From positions 1 to 51,963 of the IMG/VR virus record IMGVR_UViG_3300047175_000226: a stretch of 51,963 nucleotides of DNA, one strand, 5' to 3'. Numbering within the stretch: the first letter of the stretch is position 1; the number at the start of each line of letters is the position of its first letter. The notes below the pieces were generated by a model that searched no databases, was not told where the DNA came from, and saw only the letters and a list, made by a program, of their open reading frames with translations. Source of the stretch: a virus. The position numbers were made by a program, and so were the translations under genes. Below, piece after piece: positions 25,279 through 33,041 of this stretch.

Positions 25279-25842
25279 TTAAATATGAAAAACTATCGTC
25301 ATCGTTCCATTAAATGCTGTGGTGCCTGTGTTTGTGAACACAAACACCGAACTGCCAGAGGCATTGGTCACTGATGTCAGGGTAATGGCTCCGCCGGTGT
25401 TGGTTTTGGAATACATCGCCACATAGGGCGCAGCCTGTGTGGCGGAGGTTATTAGAGAATTGGTTAGAGTAAACGTATAGGTGCTACCGGGGGCGGTGGA
25501 CAAACTCTCAGTTGTAATCACTCCGGCCTTTGTATTTAAGGTCGCGGCGCCTGCGGTACTAGTCGCCGTATTCCCCGCCGCTTCGCCGTAAAGGGCCGCA
25601 ATTTGAAAAGCCCCTGCCGCCACACTTTGCGGCGCTTGGCCCCCTGCCAATTCCGTATCCACCGGAACCAACATATTCGGCAAAAGCTCACTCACCACAC
25701 CATTTGGAAACACCAGCGTGGTTCCATTAACCGTCCCAGAGCTAACAATGGGCAAATTGCTAGTCAAAAAACCCGCTGCGACAGCTGAGGCCGTCGCACC
25801 AACAATCATCCCAACTAACGCCCAAGGCGCACTGAATTTCAT
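25279..25842 (-). CDS. Secreted/virion beta protein with DTxLxxGQxPQS module, 187 aa
   Basis: The N-terminus KFSAPWALVGMIVGATASAVAAGFL is a signal peptide or single membrane anchor. Residues about 25-75 (GFLTSNLPIVSSG ... LVPVDTELAGGQAPQSVAAGAFQ) match the N-terminal module of the neighbouring 25855-28026 protein, so the two are partial paralogues. The C-terminal about 100 residues are Thr/Ser-rich beta (TLTNSLITSATQAAPYVAMYS; VFVFTNTGTTAFNGTMTIVF). The start is ATG 25842, because AAGGA is 9 bases upstream; the ATG at 25851 touches that AAGGA directly. The PVDT..(G)GQ.PQ motif is common in podovirus fibre or decoration proteins. Confidence 0.6.
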   Translation of the reverse strand: MKFSAPWALVGMIVGATASAVAAGFLTSNLPIVSSGTVNGTTLVFPNGVVSELLPNMLVPVDTELAGGQAPQSVAAGAFQIAALYGEAAGNTATSTAGAATLNTKAGVITTESLSTAPGSTYTFTLTNSLITSATQAAPYVAMYSKTNTGGAITLTSVTNASGSSVFVFTNTGTTAFNGTMTIVFHI

Positions 25843-25854
25843 ATCAACCATTCC

Positions 25855-28026
25855 TTATTGGATATTAACAACAAAAGTGTCGCTTGCAGTAGCGCTGGTT
25901 ACTGCAATATTATCTGTCAAAACTCCTCCGGGCACATTGCAGCTAGCACTAGCGCCTGGGGCGAGTTGAAAACTAGCGGCTTTAGAGGCGGAAGTGTTGG
26001 CTCCGAAGAAGACATAGCCAATTGTGCCCCCGGTGTATTGAATGCTGCAACCTTTTCTGGTTCCGCTGCTTGCCGCAGCGGATTGGAAAGTGTTGGCGGT
26101 GGAGATAGTGATAGCACTTTCAGTCGAAGTTAGGGGCTGGACGGAAGTAATTATTGGAGTCATGCTGCTGACCCCCTGGACACTTAGAACATTGGGGCTC
26201 GCAGAGCCCGCCGTGCCGGGGGCGGAGCCCCCTATAGTGGTCGTATCCTGGGCCACCGTGGTGCGGAGCGCCCCTCCCCCCGTGGCGCCGGCCCCGGTCA
26301 AAACACTAGTTCCACCAACCTTCCCTAAATTGACAAAAAGCATTCTATCAGTTGTTAGTTGGGCTGCGCCCCCTTGCCCGGAGGACAAATTGGACACACT
26401 AGAAGTGTAAATTCCGCCAATTGGGCTATAGCTGGTGGTTCCCTGGGTGAATGTGGCTTCGTCTGCGGCGGACGTTCCGCCACTGCCGCTGCACCCGGAT
26501 TGACAGGTAATTTTGAGATTTCCACTGCTATCAGACTGCAAGCTGACTTGTTGGCCGGTGGAGACTGAAGGAGAGGAGGAGTTGTAGACGGCGCCCACCA
26601 AAGTCGAGTTGGTGGCGGCGGTGCCGGGGCCTACCGGGCCTAGGGCGGCGGTTTGGTTGGCGGCGGTGGCGGCACCAGAGGGTAGGGCTAGCGCGCTGAC
26701 GCTGCCAATGTTCCAGGTTCCGCTCTGTGCGGCTGCGATAGCAGTCCCTGAGGCAATGCCCTGGACGGTTATGACATTGGTGCTGGCGGAGCCCGCCGTG
26801 CCCGGCGCACTCCCTGCAATGGTTGTCGTGTCCTGCGCCACACCCACCCTCTGCGTCCCGGTGCCCGTCACACCCGCCCCCACCGACGTAGCCGTTCCCA
26901 TGACCTTGCCCAAATTGACAAACATCTGCCGATCCGACGTAAGCTGCACCGCCCCAGCCTGCCCCGAGGTCAAACTAGTCACACTAGTCGAATAAATTCC
27001 CCCAATCGCCGTCAGGGCAGTCGTTCCCTGCGTAAAGCTCCCCCCGTCAGTAATAGAACTTCCGCCACTACCCCCGCCGCAGCCCGCTACACAGTTAACG
27101 TCCAAATTATGACTAGAATCAGCAGCAATATAAACCATATTACCAGAATAATAACCACCAATTGCAGTCCCGGTTGAAGGAAAAGTAGCAGCAAAGCTGC
27201 TACTAGTGCCTCCACTTCCGCCCCCAGATTGAATGTTGACCTTTAGATTTCCACTAGCATCGGTTTGGAGGGCCAATTGTTGGCCATTTGTCGCCGCAGG
27301 CGGGGAGGAATTGTAAATTCCCCCTACCAATTTAGAATTGGCTGCGGCTGCACCCGGCCCTACCGGGCCGTTGGTTTCCGCTTGCAAAGTCGCGGTGGCA
27401 GCGCCGCTAGGCAGACTAACCGTGCCGGTTATATTAGTAATATTCCAGGTTCCACTCTGGGTGACGGGAAGTGGCCCGGCGTTCCAGGCCCCGACATCGG
27501 TGTATAGATATTTGCTCCCATCATCCCTAAGCTGATCCCAAGTCGCCCCATTGTATCCATACAACCAACTAACGGCAGAGCCATTGGTGCTGCTGGTGGC
27601 AACTCCACTGGTGGCGTTGCTGGTGCTCCCACCCTGACAGCCGACATTACAATTTACCAAAAGATTATGACTAGAGTCAGCGGCTAAATTAGTCATTAGT
27701 CCGCCGTTGCTTACGCCGATTGCGGTGCCGGTGGTGGGAAAGGTGGCGCCAAAGGTGGCGGCGGCGGAGCCGCCCCCAGAGAAGAAGTTTGCCAATTGCC
27801 CCAAACTTGCACTTTCGCTCTGCGGAACTTGCCCTTCGGGCAGATTGGTGTCTAGGGGAATGGTCTCGTTTCCAGTGAATGGGTAGGTTCCAGGAAACAA
27901 TCCTGCGGATGGCAATCCATTGGTCAAAAACCCCCCTGCGACCGCCGGGACGGCGGTCCCCGCCAACAGAAAAAGGCCCAAAGGGCTTAGCCCTTGGAGC
28001 AATAATTTTTTTCCAAAAATTGCCAT
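25855..28026 (-). CDS. Repeat-built tail protein with signal peptide, 723 aa
   Basis: Residues about 10-31 are a signal peptide (PLGLFLLAGTAVPAVAGG). Then GFLTNGLP ... IPLDTNLPEGQVPQSESASLGQ, the module shared with 25279-25842. Two kinds of repeats follow: AATFPSTGTAIG...NxAADSSHNLxVNCxxGC (two or three copies) and QGTTxxxxIGGIYxxSVxxLxSGQxGAxQLTxDRxxFVNLGKV (two copies), with linkers QSGTWNI and LPSGAATAxxQ. The C-terminal about 95 residues (STANTFQSAAASSGTRKGCSIQYTGG ... SFQLAPGASASCNVPGG) form a compact beta domain common in phage tail proteins. It is likely a fibre or tail-sheath-like decoration. The GTG at 28029 is an alternative start. Confidence 0.7.
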   Translation of the reverse strand: MAIFGKKLLLQGLSPLGLFLLAGTAVPAVAGGFLTNGLPSAGLFPGTYPFTGNETIPLDTNLPEGQVPQSESASLGQLANFFSGGGSAAATFGATFPTTGTAIGVSNGGLMTNLAADSSHNLLVNCNVGCQGGSTSNATSGVATSSTNGSAVSWLYGYNGATWDQLRDDGSKYLYTDVGAWNAGPLPVTQSGTWNITNITGTVSLPSGAATATLQAETNGPVGPGAAAANSKLVGGIYNSSPPAATNGQQLALQTDASGNLKVNIQSGGGSGGTSSSFAATFPSTGTAIGGYYSGNMVYIAADSSHNLDVNCVAGCGGGSGGSSITDGGSFTQGTTALTAIGGIYSTSVTSLTSGQAGAVQLTSDRQMFVNLGKVMGTATSVGAGVTGTGTQRVGVAQDTTTIAGSAPGTAGSASTNVITVQGIASGTAIAAAQSGTWNIGSVSALALPSGAATAANQTAALGPVGPGTAATNSTLVGAVYNSSSPSVSTGQQVSLQSDSSGNLKITCQSGCSGSGGTSAADEATFTQGTTSYSPIGGIYTSSVSNLSSGQGGAAQLTTDRMLFVNLGKVGGTSVLTGAGATGGGALRTTVAQDTTTIGGSAPGTAGSASPNVLSVQGVSSMTPIITSVQPLTSTESAITISTANTFQSAAASSGTRKGCSIQYTGGTIGYVFFGANTSASKAASFQLAPGASASCNVPGGVLTDNIAVTSATASDTFVVNIQ

Positions 28027-28033
28027 CACCCTT

Positions 28034-28426
28034 CTACCACTGAACCAAAATTGTAGTTCCGGTGCTCACATAAACTGTCATGGAAGTGGAGGGTTTGTTA
28101 AAACCATAGAAACTTCCAGACAATATTGGGATTCCATTAGCTGCGCTGCATGTGCCGCCGAATGGGCAGACATAAGCGGCTGCGCCGCTAGAACCATAGT
28201 TGACTATGTAGACTTGGCCTGGGGTTGATGGCCAAGCTCCGGAACTCGGGCCGAGGGTGACTGTTGAAACGGCAGCGCTGGCACCGGCTCCCGCCAGGGT
28301 GCCAAAACCCTGAATGGCCGGCGGCGAAGCCGCCCCTGCGACCCCAGAAATAGTTTGGGCTTGTGCTAAAAGGGGCACAAGTAAGCTGCCGCAGGCGGCT
28401 GCGCCGCAGGCAAGAAATTTTCTCAC
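28034..28426 (-). CDS. Small secreted beta protein, paralogue of next gene, 130 aa
   Basis: The signal peptide runs to about residue 24 (ACGSLLVPLLAQAQ). The mature part, IQGFGTLAGAGASAAVSTVTLGPSSGAWPSTPGQVYIVN followed by AYVCPFGGTCSAANGIPILSG and YGFNKPSTSMTVYVSTGTTILVQW, aligns nearly end to end with the C-terminal half of 28423-28923. This includes two Cys that could pair and the shared last residues QW. The start is GTG 28426 (GTGA overlap with the upstream stop); GTG 28429 is also possible. A secreted pair of small virion-operon proteins is unusual. Function unknown. Confidence 0.6.
   Translation of the reverse strand: MRKFLACGAAACGSLLVPLLAQAQTISGVAGAASPPAIQGFGTLAGAGASAAVSTVTLGPSSGAWPSTPGQVYIVNYGSSGAAAYVCPFGGTCSAANGIPILSGSFYGFNKPSTSMTVYVSTGTTILVQW
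28385..28411. repeat. Paired GCCGCAGGC palindromes inside a signal peptide
   Basis: Two tandem palindromes (GCTGCCGCAGGCGGC and GGCTGCGCCGCAGGC) lie within the signal-peptide codons of the 28034-28426 gene and encode CGAAACGSL-type residues. They show the element tolerated inside a functional leader. Confidence 0.75.
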
Positions 28427-28923
28427 CACTGCGCCTGGATGTTGGAGCCGGTGGCTTGGTAAACTGTCATGGAAGTGGAGGGCTGGTAGAATCCGTAGCT
28501 AGAGCCGGGGACAATTACCAGTCCATTGGCGGTGCCGCAGGTACCGCCCTCAGGGCAAACATAGGCGTTTGCGGCGCTAGCCGCCGGGTTTATTATGTAA
28601 ACCTGCCCCGGTGTCGTCGGCCAAACGGCCGAGTTTGGTCCGGTTGTTATGGTTGAAAGAGCCGTGCTGGCGGAGGCACCAGCCAGGGTCCCAAATCCCT
28701 TCACCGCAGCAGGGGTGCTCTGGACCACAGAACTCCCTCCGCTGCCCCCTGAAGTGGGCAGCGGATTACCAGAACTCACTGGAACACAACTAATTCCGCC
28801 ATTTGCCGTCACAGTCTCTGTGCAAAGCATGACTGATTCTTGAGCTTTGGCGCCCAAGGGCGCCAAACTCCACAATAAAAGCCCCAGCGCGAAGCGCGGG
28901 GCGAAGCGCGGTGCTAGTCGCAC
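28423..28923 (-). CDS. Small secreted beta protein, paralogue of downstream gene, 166 aa
   Basis: GTG at 28923. Signal peptide FALGLLLWSLAPLGAKAQ (to about residue 28), preceded by a repeated RFAPRFA. After a short linker with CTETVTANGGISCVPVSSG comes the module KGFGTLAGASASTALSTITTGPNSAVWPTTPGQVYIIN ... AYVCPEGGTCGTANGLVIVPGSSYGFYQPSTSMTVYQATGSNIQAQW, clearly duplicated in the next gene. Export to the periplasm or attachment to the virion are both possible. Its 5' end overlaps the preceding small gene by 10 bases. Confidence 0.6.
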   Translation of the reverse strand: MRLAPRFAPRFALGLLLWSLAPLGAKAQESVMLCTETVTANGGISCVPVSSGNPLPTSGGSGGSSVVQSTPAAVKGFGTLAGASASTALSTITTGPNSAVWPTTPGQVYIINPAASAANAYVCPEGGTCGTANGLVIVPGSSYGFYQPSTSMTVYQATGSNIQAQW

Positions 28924-29099
28924 AGTTCGTCTTTGACTGAACCGCCTACATCGGGGCTAGAATTTCGACCGAAGCCCGCAGGGTATTCCTGGGGTGGCAA
29001 GGGGTTGCAACGCGTTTTTTGCATATACGTGTCGTCTGTTTGGGGCCGAATGCCCCGGCGAACCAGGGCATCCGTATCGCTGAGTTTGCTGCGCAGCAT
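28914..29099 (-). CDS. Small hydrophilic protein, unknown, 61 aa
   Basis: The start is ATG 29099, sharing its A with the upstream TAA (TAATG). Charged, no membrane segment: LRSKLSDTDALVRRGIRPQTDD, then NPLPPQEYPAGFGRNSSPDVGG and a DELCD end. Two Cys. It lies in a run of four overlapping small genes between the nuclease and the secreted pair, so it is probably expressed. No family recognised. Confidence 0.45.
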   Translation of the reverse strand: MLRSKLSDTDALVRRGIRPQTDDTYMQKTRCNPLPPQEYPAGFGRNSSPDVGGSVKDELCD

Positions 29100-29371
29100 T
29101 ACCAACTCCCACAGGATTTCATTCCATGCAAAGGCATATGGGCAGAGCCAGAGGCGTGGTCGTTCATTAGATGGCCTACAGCCCCGGATAGGCTAGTCGT
29201 TCCGACAACCGAATCGCCCGCGCCCAAACCAGCAGCCCTGGTGGCCGCTTTGGTCTCATTTCCGACCCGGCTTCCGCCGCCTGCGGCGGCAGGTTTTCCG
29301 TGTCCAGACTTTGGCTGGGCCGCTGCTGCCATATTAATCCGGCCCTCCGGGCCTTTTCCTGCTCTTGCCAT
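29099..29371 (-). CDS. Small Gly/Ala-rich protein, unknown, 90 aa
   Basis: ATG 29371 with GGAG 8 bases upstream; longer in-frame extensions to 29629 overlap the nuclease and look like noise (poly-Arg). The sequence is Gly/Ala/Lys-rich and disordered in the first half (QPKSGHGKPAAAGGGSRVGNETKAATRAAGLGAGDSVVG), ending HASGSAHMPLHGMKSCGSW. No known domain. Confidence 0.45.
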   Translation of the reverse strand: MARAGKGPEGRINMAAAAQPKSGHGKPAAAGGGSRVGNETKAATRAAGLGAGDSVVGTTSLSGAVGHLMNDHASGSAHMPLHGMKSCGSW

Positions 29372-29415
29372 GCTGCGCACTCCAAAGCGCCGCCTGCGGC
29401 GCCGCTGTTGACAAA

Positions 29416-29898
29416 CTACTCCGGCGGAGCCTGCCACAACGGACCCACTCCGGTCCAATGCAACAAACCTCGCCCCGTGTGGACTGCATCTATAAATGCG
29501 TCGTTTAAGGAATTTTGCGCCTTTTGAGCCACCCCCGCCACTAATCGACGGCAAATCTGCACCCCATACGCACTTCGCCCCTCTGCCCTCGAAACCACCG
29601 GCAAATACAAATTTTCCAACTGTTCCCAAGCTTCTTCAGAATAAGTATTCTTAGCCTCCAACACCAGGATGGATTTTTTCCCAAAAATTAAAAAATCTGT
29701 CTGACAATACCTGATTCCAGAAAAATCACAATATTCCCACCAAATCCCCCTAACCGCCAAGGGTAGAGCCCTTTGGATCGAATTTTCAAATCTCCTCCCT
29801 AACCGCTGAGTTTTAGTCCCGCCTACGGCGGGCAAGAACCCAGGTTTTTCTTTTAATCTTTTGGCCCAAAGCAATTTTCCAGAAATCTTTCGACTCAC
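29416..29898 (-). CDS. PD-(D/E)XK nuclease-like (NERD/VRR-like) protein, 160 aa
   Basis: RLGRRFENSIQRALPLAVRGIWWEYCD, then QTDFLIFGKKSILVLEAKNTYSEEAWEQLENLYLPVV, gives the order Glu - Asp-(about 10)-Glu-Ala-Lys - Gln typical of PD-(D/E)XK nucleases (catalytic D of TDF, E and K of LEAK, supporting Q of EQLENLY). The C-terminal VSRAEGRSAYGVQICRRLVAGV resembles a nuclease-core strand-helix. Start: GTG 29898 overlapping the tailspike stop (GTGA); TTG 29952 would add a poor 18-residue leader. It sits between a tailspike and secreted proteins rather than with the replication genes. Target unknown. Confidence 0.65.
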   Translation of the reverse strand: MSRKISGKLLWAKRLKEKPGFLPAVGGTKTQRLGRRFENSIQRALPLAVRGIWWEYCDFSGIRYCQTDFLIFGKKSILVLEAKNTYSEEAWEQLENLYLPVVSRAEGRSAYGVQICRRLVAGVAQKAQNSLNDAFIDAVHTGRGLLHWTGVGPLWQAPPE

Positions 29899-31571
29899 GG
29901 AGTGACTAAACCCACAGAATTGCCCTGAATGTTCAGAACTACGTTGGTGCAAGTTAGGTAGTTGTTTGCCTGGACGTTCCAGCCCAAGGGCGCCCCTTGC
30001 AAATTCACCCCGGTTTGCAAGGTGAAGAAGCTATTGCCAATTACAGTGTTATTGTATCCTCCTGCCAAGGTGTAGATTCCGGTAGTGCCTGGCACCGGGG
30101 CCGTAGTCCCCCCGTTGCCCACAAAAGCATTGCCGATGAAGGTGTTTTGGCCACTATAAGCATTTATTAATATCCCAGTTTGATTCTCAGTTACAAATAC
30201 CAAATTATTATGGAACATAATGTTGGCAATACCAGCATCTATGAGAATCCTGTTGCCAATTCCGGCGAATTGAGAATTACTTACCGTCAGTTGCACAGCA
30301 CCGACGGCACTAGCCGGGATGTAAATATCCGTGGTTCCATTGGTGAAGTTGCAATTGCTAATAGCTACGCCTTGGACATAGGTCCCGTATGTCAACCCAA
30401 CCCCAAGGTTGAAAAATCCACAGTTTACCAAATTGTGGATCAGGGAATACTTAAAACTACCAGCGGCACTACCGGCCACTAGTAGTCCATTTGAGCCATT
30501 TGCAGTGGAGTTTCCATAGAACAAACAGCCATCGTAGTTTATGTTGTTCCAACCGACTATACTGATGGCGTTTTGCCAATAGGCGGCTTGTCCGCCGCCA
30601 TCGCTGCCGCGAAAAGTGCAGCGAGTGAAGTCGTTTTGGGCGAAATTTCCCCCCTGCACCGAATTATAAATCTGCACAGCAGTGCTGCCGCCTGCGGCGC
30701 TAGTTGTGAAACTTAAGTCCCGAAAGTGAAAACCATGAAAGGGGCTAGAGCCATTTAGTTCCAAAAAAGTGGCCCCGGAACTGACATAGATTGTCGAAAC
30801 ATCTGCTCCGCAGCCGGTTAAGCTAAGGCTAAATTGGGCCGAAGGATAATTTACAATTGTTGTGGAGGTGAAGGTGAAAAGGCCGGGGGCAAATTTTAGC
30901 TCGGCTCCGCCGGCGGTAGCCAGGGCCACTGCTATGGCATTCGCTAGGCCTGGGGAGCAATCTGGCGCTAGGCCCGTGACGTTGAACCAACTGAGATTTA
31001 TGAAATCCGTAGTTTTGCCCTGACGGTTCCACCTTCGGCCAGAGGCGTCTACAAAAATGGTCCCCCCATTATCTGCCGAGGTAACATCTCCAGCATTTAC
31101 AACAAAAAGCCCCTCGCCCCCATCCTCTAAGTAACTAAACCCCAGCAAATCAACAATAGTTCCAGGATATGTCGCTGCGCTCAAGGCGCGAAGCGCCGCC
31201 ACAGTTGCGACAGTCCCGACAGAACCGGCTCCGCCAGTTATCTCATTAATTAAGCTAACGCAATCTTGCGTTAGCACCGGCCCCCAGACGGTGTTGCCAT
31301 AGGAATCCAGCACCAGCATAGAATATTGGGCGTCTCCGTAGATTTCGCAGATGGCCCCGCCGGTAGATGGCCAACCTCCTGCGTTTAACGGGACGGGATT
31401 TTGCAAAGCCACGCTTTTGTTTGGGTCTCCCCAAACCGTAGCCAAAGTGGTGGTGTTTGGTTCGTAGAATGTGACAGATCCCCCGGCCAAAGGGGCGCCA
31501 TTAGCATCCAGGAACTGAACGATGCCCTGGGGCAGAAGTCCAGCGGCAGGAGCAATAGTCACCGGGGGCAA
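29895..31571 (-). CDS. Beta-helix tailspike / receptor-binding protein, 558 aa
   Basis: The N-terminal adaptor (about 15-115), VQFLDANGAPLAGGSVTFYEPNTTTLATVWGDPN ... LNAGGWPSTGGAICEIYGDAQYSMLVLDSYGNTVWGP, is the head-binding domain common in podovirus tailspikes. A neck (VATVAALRALSAATYPGTIVDLLGFS) and a right-handed beta-helix follow, with many N/G/T/I turns (ISNCNFTNGTTDIYI, LTVSNSQFAGIGNRILIDAGIANIMFHNNLVFV, NTVIGNSFF) to the end. There is no signal peptide, unlike other tail genes here. Probably binds or cleaves a host glycan. The start is uncertain: TTG 31571 or GTG 31562, both beside a GGGGC-TTTG-CCCC hairpin. Confidence 0.8.
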   Translation of the reverse strand: MPPVTIAPAAGLLPQGIVQFLDANGAPLAGGSVTFYEPNTTTLATVWGDPNKSVALQNPVPLNAGGWPSTGGAICEIYGDAQYSMLVLDSYGNTVWGPVLTQDCVSLINEITGGAGSVGTVATVAALRALSAATYPGTIVDLLGFSYLEDGGEGLFVVNAGDVTSADNGGTIFVDASGRRWNRQGKTTDFINLSWFNVTGLAPDCSPGLANAIAVALATAGGAELKFAPGLFTFTSTTIVNYPSAQFSLSLTGCGADVSTIYVSSGATFLELNGSSPFHGFHFRDLSFTTSAAGGSTAVQIYNSVQGGNFAQNDFTRCTFRGSDGGGQAAYWQNAISIVGWNNINYDGCLFYGNSTANGSNGLLVAGSAAGSFKYSLIHNLVNCGFFNLGVGLTYGTYVQGVAISNCNFTNGTTDIYIPASAVGAVQLTVSNSQFAGIGNRILIDAGIANIMFHNNLVFVTENQTGILINAYSGQNTFIGNAFVGNGGTTAPVPGTTGIYTLAGGYNNTVIGNSFFTLQTGVNLQGAPLGWNVQANNYLTCTNVVLNIQGNSVGLVTP

Positions 31572-31601
31572 AGCCCCAGGCGCTGCTCGCCCGAAGTATG
31601 T

Positions 31602-32156
31602 TTATTGCCCGTCATTCGAAACTCCCTCAATGGTTATGGTGGGAGCCGCCTCCGGCGGGGAGACGAAGTTGACCGTTAGATTCATTCCGCCGGCTGCGCC
31701 GGCTGCGCTAGCCGCTCCGGCCCCTCCGGGGGAGACCCGCCCATCGATTAGCGTCAGCTTTGCCAATTCCATAAGCTCTCTAGCACTAAACCTATCCCCC
31801 GATTCCTCCAAACGCCTAGTCAACTCGTCTAAAGTACTGAGTCCCAGAACCTTCATTCTCTCCAAGACATTTACAAAAATTGCATCCCTTTGACTACTGT
31901 AGTAGGCTAGAAGATCGCAAAAGGCCGGATCACTTTTCAGGATTGAAATTCGGGTTTGGGAATAGCCGGTCATTAGGCTGGCTTCTGCGTTTGAGCGACC
32001 TTGGGCCAAAAGCTGGGCCAACTGATGATGGGAGTGTTTGATTGTGGTTATGGAAGGGGTTTTCATCGGCGGCGGAGCTGCTAGCGCAGCTACATCATTT
32101 TCATCCAGGGGCCGGACTATTTCCCAAAGAACGGCTGTGCCGCTTGCGCCACTCAT
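31602..32156 (-). CDS. Terminase small subunit-like protein, 184 aa
   Basis: Residues about 40-95 (HSHHQLAQLLAQGRSNAEASLMTGYSQTRISILKSDPAFCDLLAYY) form a helix-turn-helix (recognition helix at SQTRISIL) as in small terminases of alphaproteobacterial phages. Oligomerising helices follow (MKVLGLSTLDELTRRLEESGDRFSARELMELAKLTL) and then a Gly/Ala-rich tail with VNFVSPPE. It recognises the packaging start and delivers it to TerL. The tail contains AASAAGAAGG from palindromes. The ATG at 32156 overlaps the lipoprotein stop (ATGA). TerL lies 6.3 kb away, an unusual split. Confidence 0.75.
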   Translation of the reverse strand: MSGASGTAVLWEIVRPLDENDVAALAAPPPMKTPSITTIKHSHHQLAQLLAQGRSNAEASLMTGYSQTRISILKSDPAFCDLLAYYSSQRDAIFVNVLERMKVLGLSTLDELTRRLEESGDRFSARELMELAKLTLIDGRVSPGGAGAASAAGAAGGMNLTVNFVSPPEAAPTITIEGVSNDGQ

Positions 32157-32602
32157 GGGATTTTGGCCAGCAGAGCCGCTAGCGCGGCTATTTCCGAAGC
32201 TAGGGTCATTCCTTGATTTTGCAAATGCAGGGCCAGCGGGCCGCAGGCGACCTCAAACTCAGATTGGGTTCCACTGGCGTTGGCCACAGTTATATTATTC
32301 AAAAGAAGATCGCCTTGGACAAAAATACTAGCAAGACCTGGCGCAGCCCCCGAAGGGGGCGACGGCAGATTTTGCACAATCGAAAGCAAAAACTGAAAAC
32401 ACGGAACAATTTCAGCCCCTGCAGGCCCGGCGCTTTGCGCCGTAGCAATGGCCGATTCTAAGTCAGCTTTAGTAAAATTCTGCAATGCCTGTGCTGGCGG
32501 CGGCGCAGCCGCCGAAGTTCCAAAATAACCCGATTGGCAAGAGCAAACTAGAAACCCCGCGCCCAAAATCCCCAAGCGGCGAAGCCGCACTGAAGTTCTC
32601 AT
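32153..32602 (-). CDS. Predicted lipoprotein, 149 aa
   Basis: The N-terminus RTSVRLRRLGILGAGFLVCSCQ is a basic-hydrophobic leader with a lipobox-like VCSC near residue 22, so lipid attachment at Cys21 or so is likely. The mature protein has a short Ala/Pro stretch, then helical LQNFTKADLESAIATAQSAGPAGAEIVPCFQFLLSIVQNL and a C-terminal helix LASEIAALAALLAKIP. Two more Cys. It lies directly before TerS and after a holin-like gene, where lysis (spanin) genes can occur. It is longer and less Pro-rich than known o-spanins, so only the lipoprotein nature is asserted. Confidence 0.6.
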   Translation of the reverse strand: MRTSVRLRRLGILGAGFLVCSCQSGYFGTSAAAPPPAQALQNFTKADLESAIATAQSAGPAGAEIVPCFQFLLSIVQNLPSPPSGAAPGLASIFVQGDLLLNNITVANASGTQSEFEVACGPLALHLQNQGMTLASEIAALAALLAKIP

Positions 32603-32610
32603 TTACCAAT

Positions 32611-32994
32611 CTAACCGTTGGGCGGTGGTTTTATTGGAATAACAGAGCCGACCAAAGAGCTGTCGGCTTCGCCGATTTCGGCCTGAAGGGGCCGGTGGTA
32701 AAAATGTTGCAAAAAGGCCAAGACCCCCAAGACTAAAAGCCCTGAGATTATAGAACAGGTGTTTTGGTCCCAGCCTAGGGCGAATTTTGTGCTCACTTCT
32801 CCGATTGCCATTGCGGCGAAGGCGCCCCAAACAGTGCGAGAGGCCAAAAGACTTCGGCCTAAGATTCTATCGGCCAAGGCCGGATCGAATCTCTGAAAAT
32901 ACTCAATCAGTTCCGGAAAGCTGCCTGCTGCAGCTACCATCTCATCCCGAGACGGGATTAGTTGCGCCTTCGGCGCCTGCGGCGCAGCCTCCAT
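32611..32994 (-). CDS. Small membrane protein, holin-like topology, 127 aa
   Basis: Two hydrophobic segments: about 52-70 (ASRTVWGAFAAMAIGEV) and about 82-102 (CSIISGLLVLGVLAFLQHFY). They are preceded by an amphipathic cytosolic helix (PELIEYFQRFDPALADRIL) and followed by a hydrophilic tail. The arrangement suits a class II-type holin or other small inner-membrane phage protein. The start is ATG 32994, with GGGGTGAT about 5 bases before it; upstream in-frame GTG/ATG at 33024/33021 exist only because of a 22-bp tandem duplication. No lysozyme is adjacent. Confidence 0.55.
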   Translation of the reverse strand: MEAAPQAPKAQLIPSRDEMVAAAGSFPELIEYFQRFDPALADRILGRSLLASRTVWGAFAAMAIGEVSTKFALGWDQNTCSIISGLLVLGVLAFLQHFYHRPLQAEIGEADSSLVGSVIPIKPPPNG

Positions 32995-32997
32995 CTT

Positions 32998-33041
32998 ATC
33001 ACCCCAAACTGTTAGAATCATCACCCCAAACTGTTAGAATC
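32998..33041. repeat. Perfect 22-bp tandem duplication
   Basis: Copies at 32998-33019 and 33020-33041 are identical. The duplication covers the last codons and stop of the glycosyltransferase and the ribosome site of the next gene, so that site (GGGGTGAT) is present twice. Confidence 0.95.

Noticed and set aside
28034-28923. The paired small secreted proteins as a toxin-immunity pair
   Set aside because: Both are paralogous beta proteins of the same type inside a tail operon; no toxin motif.
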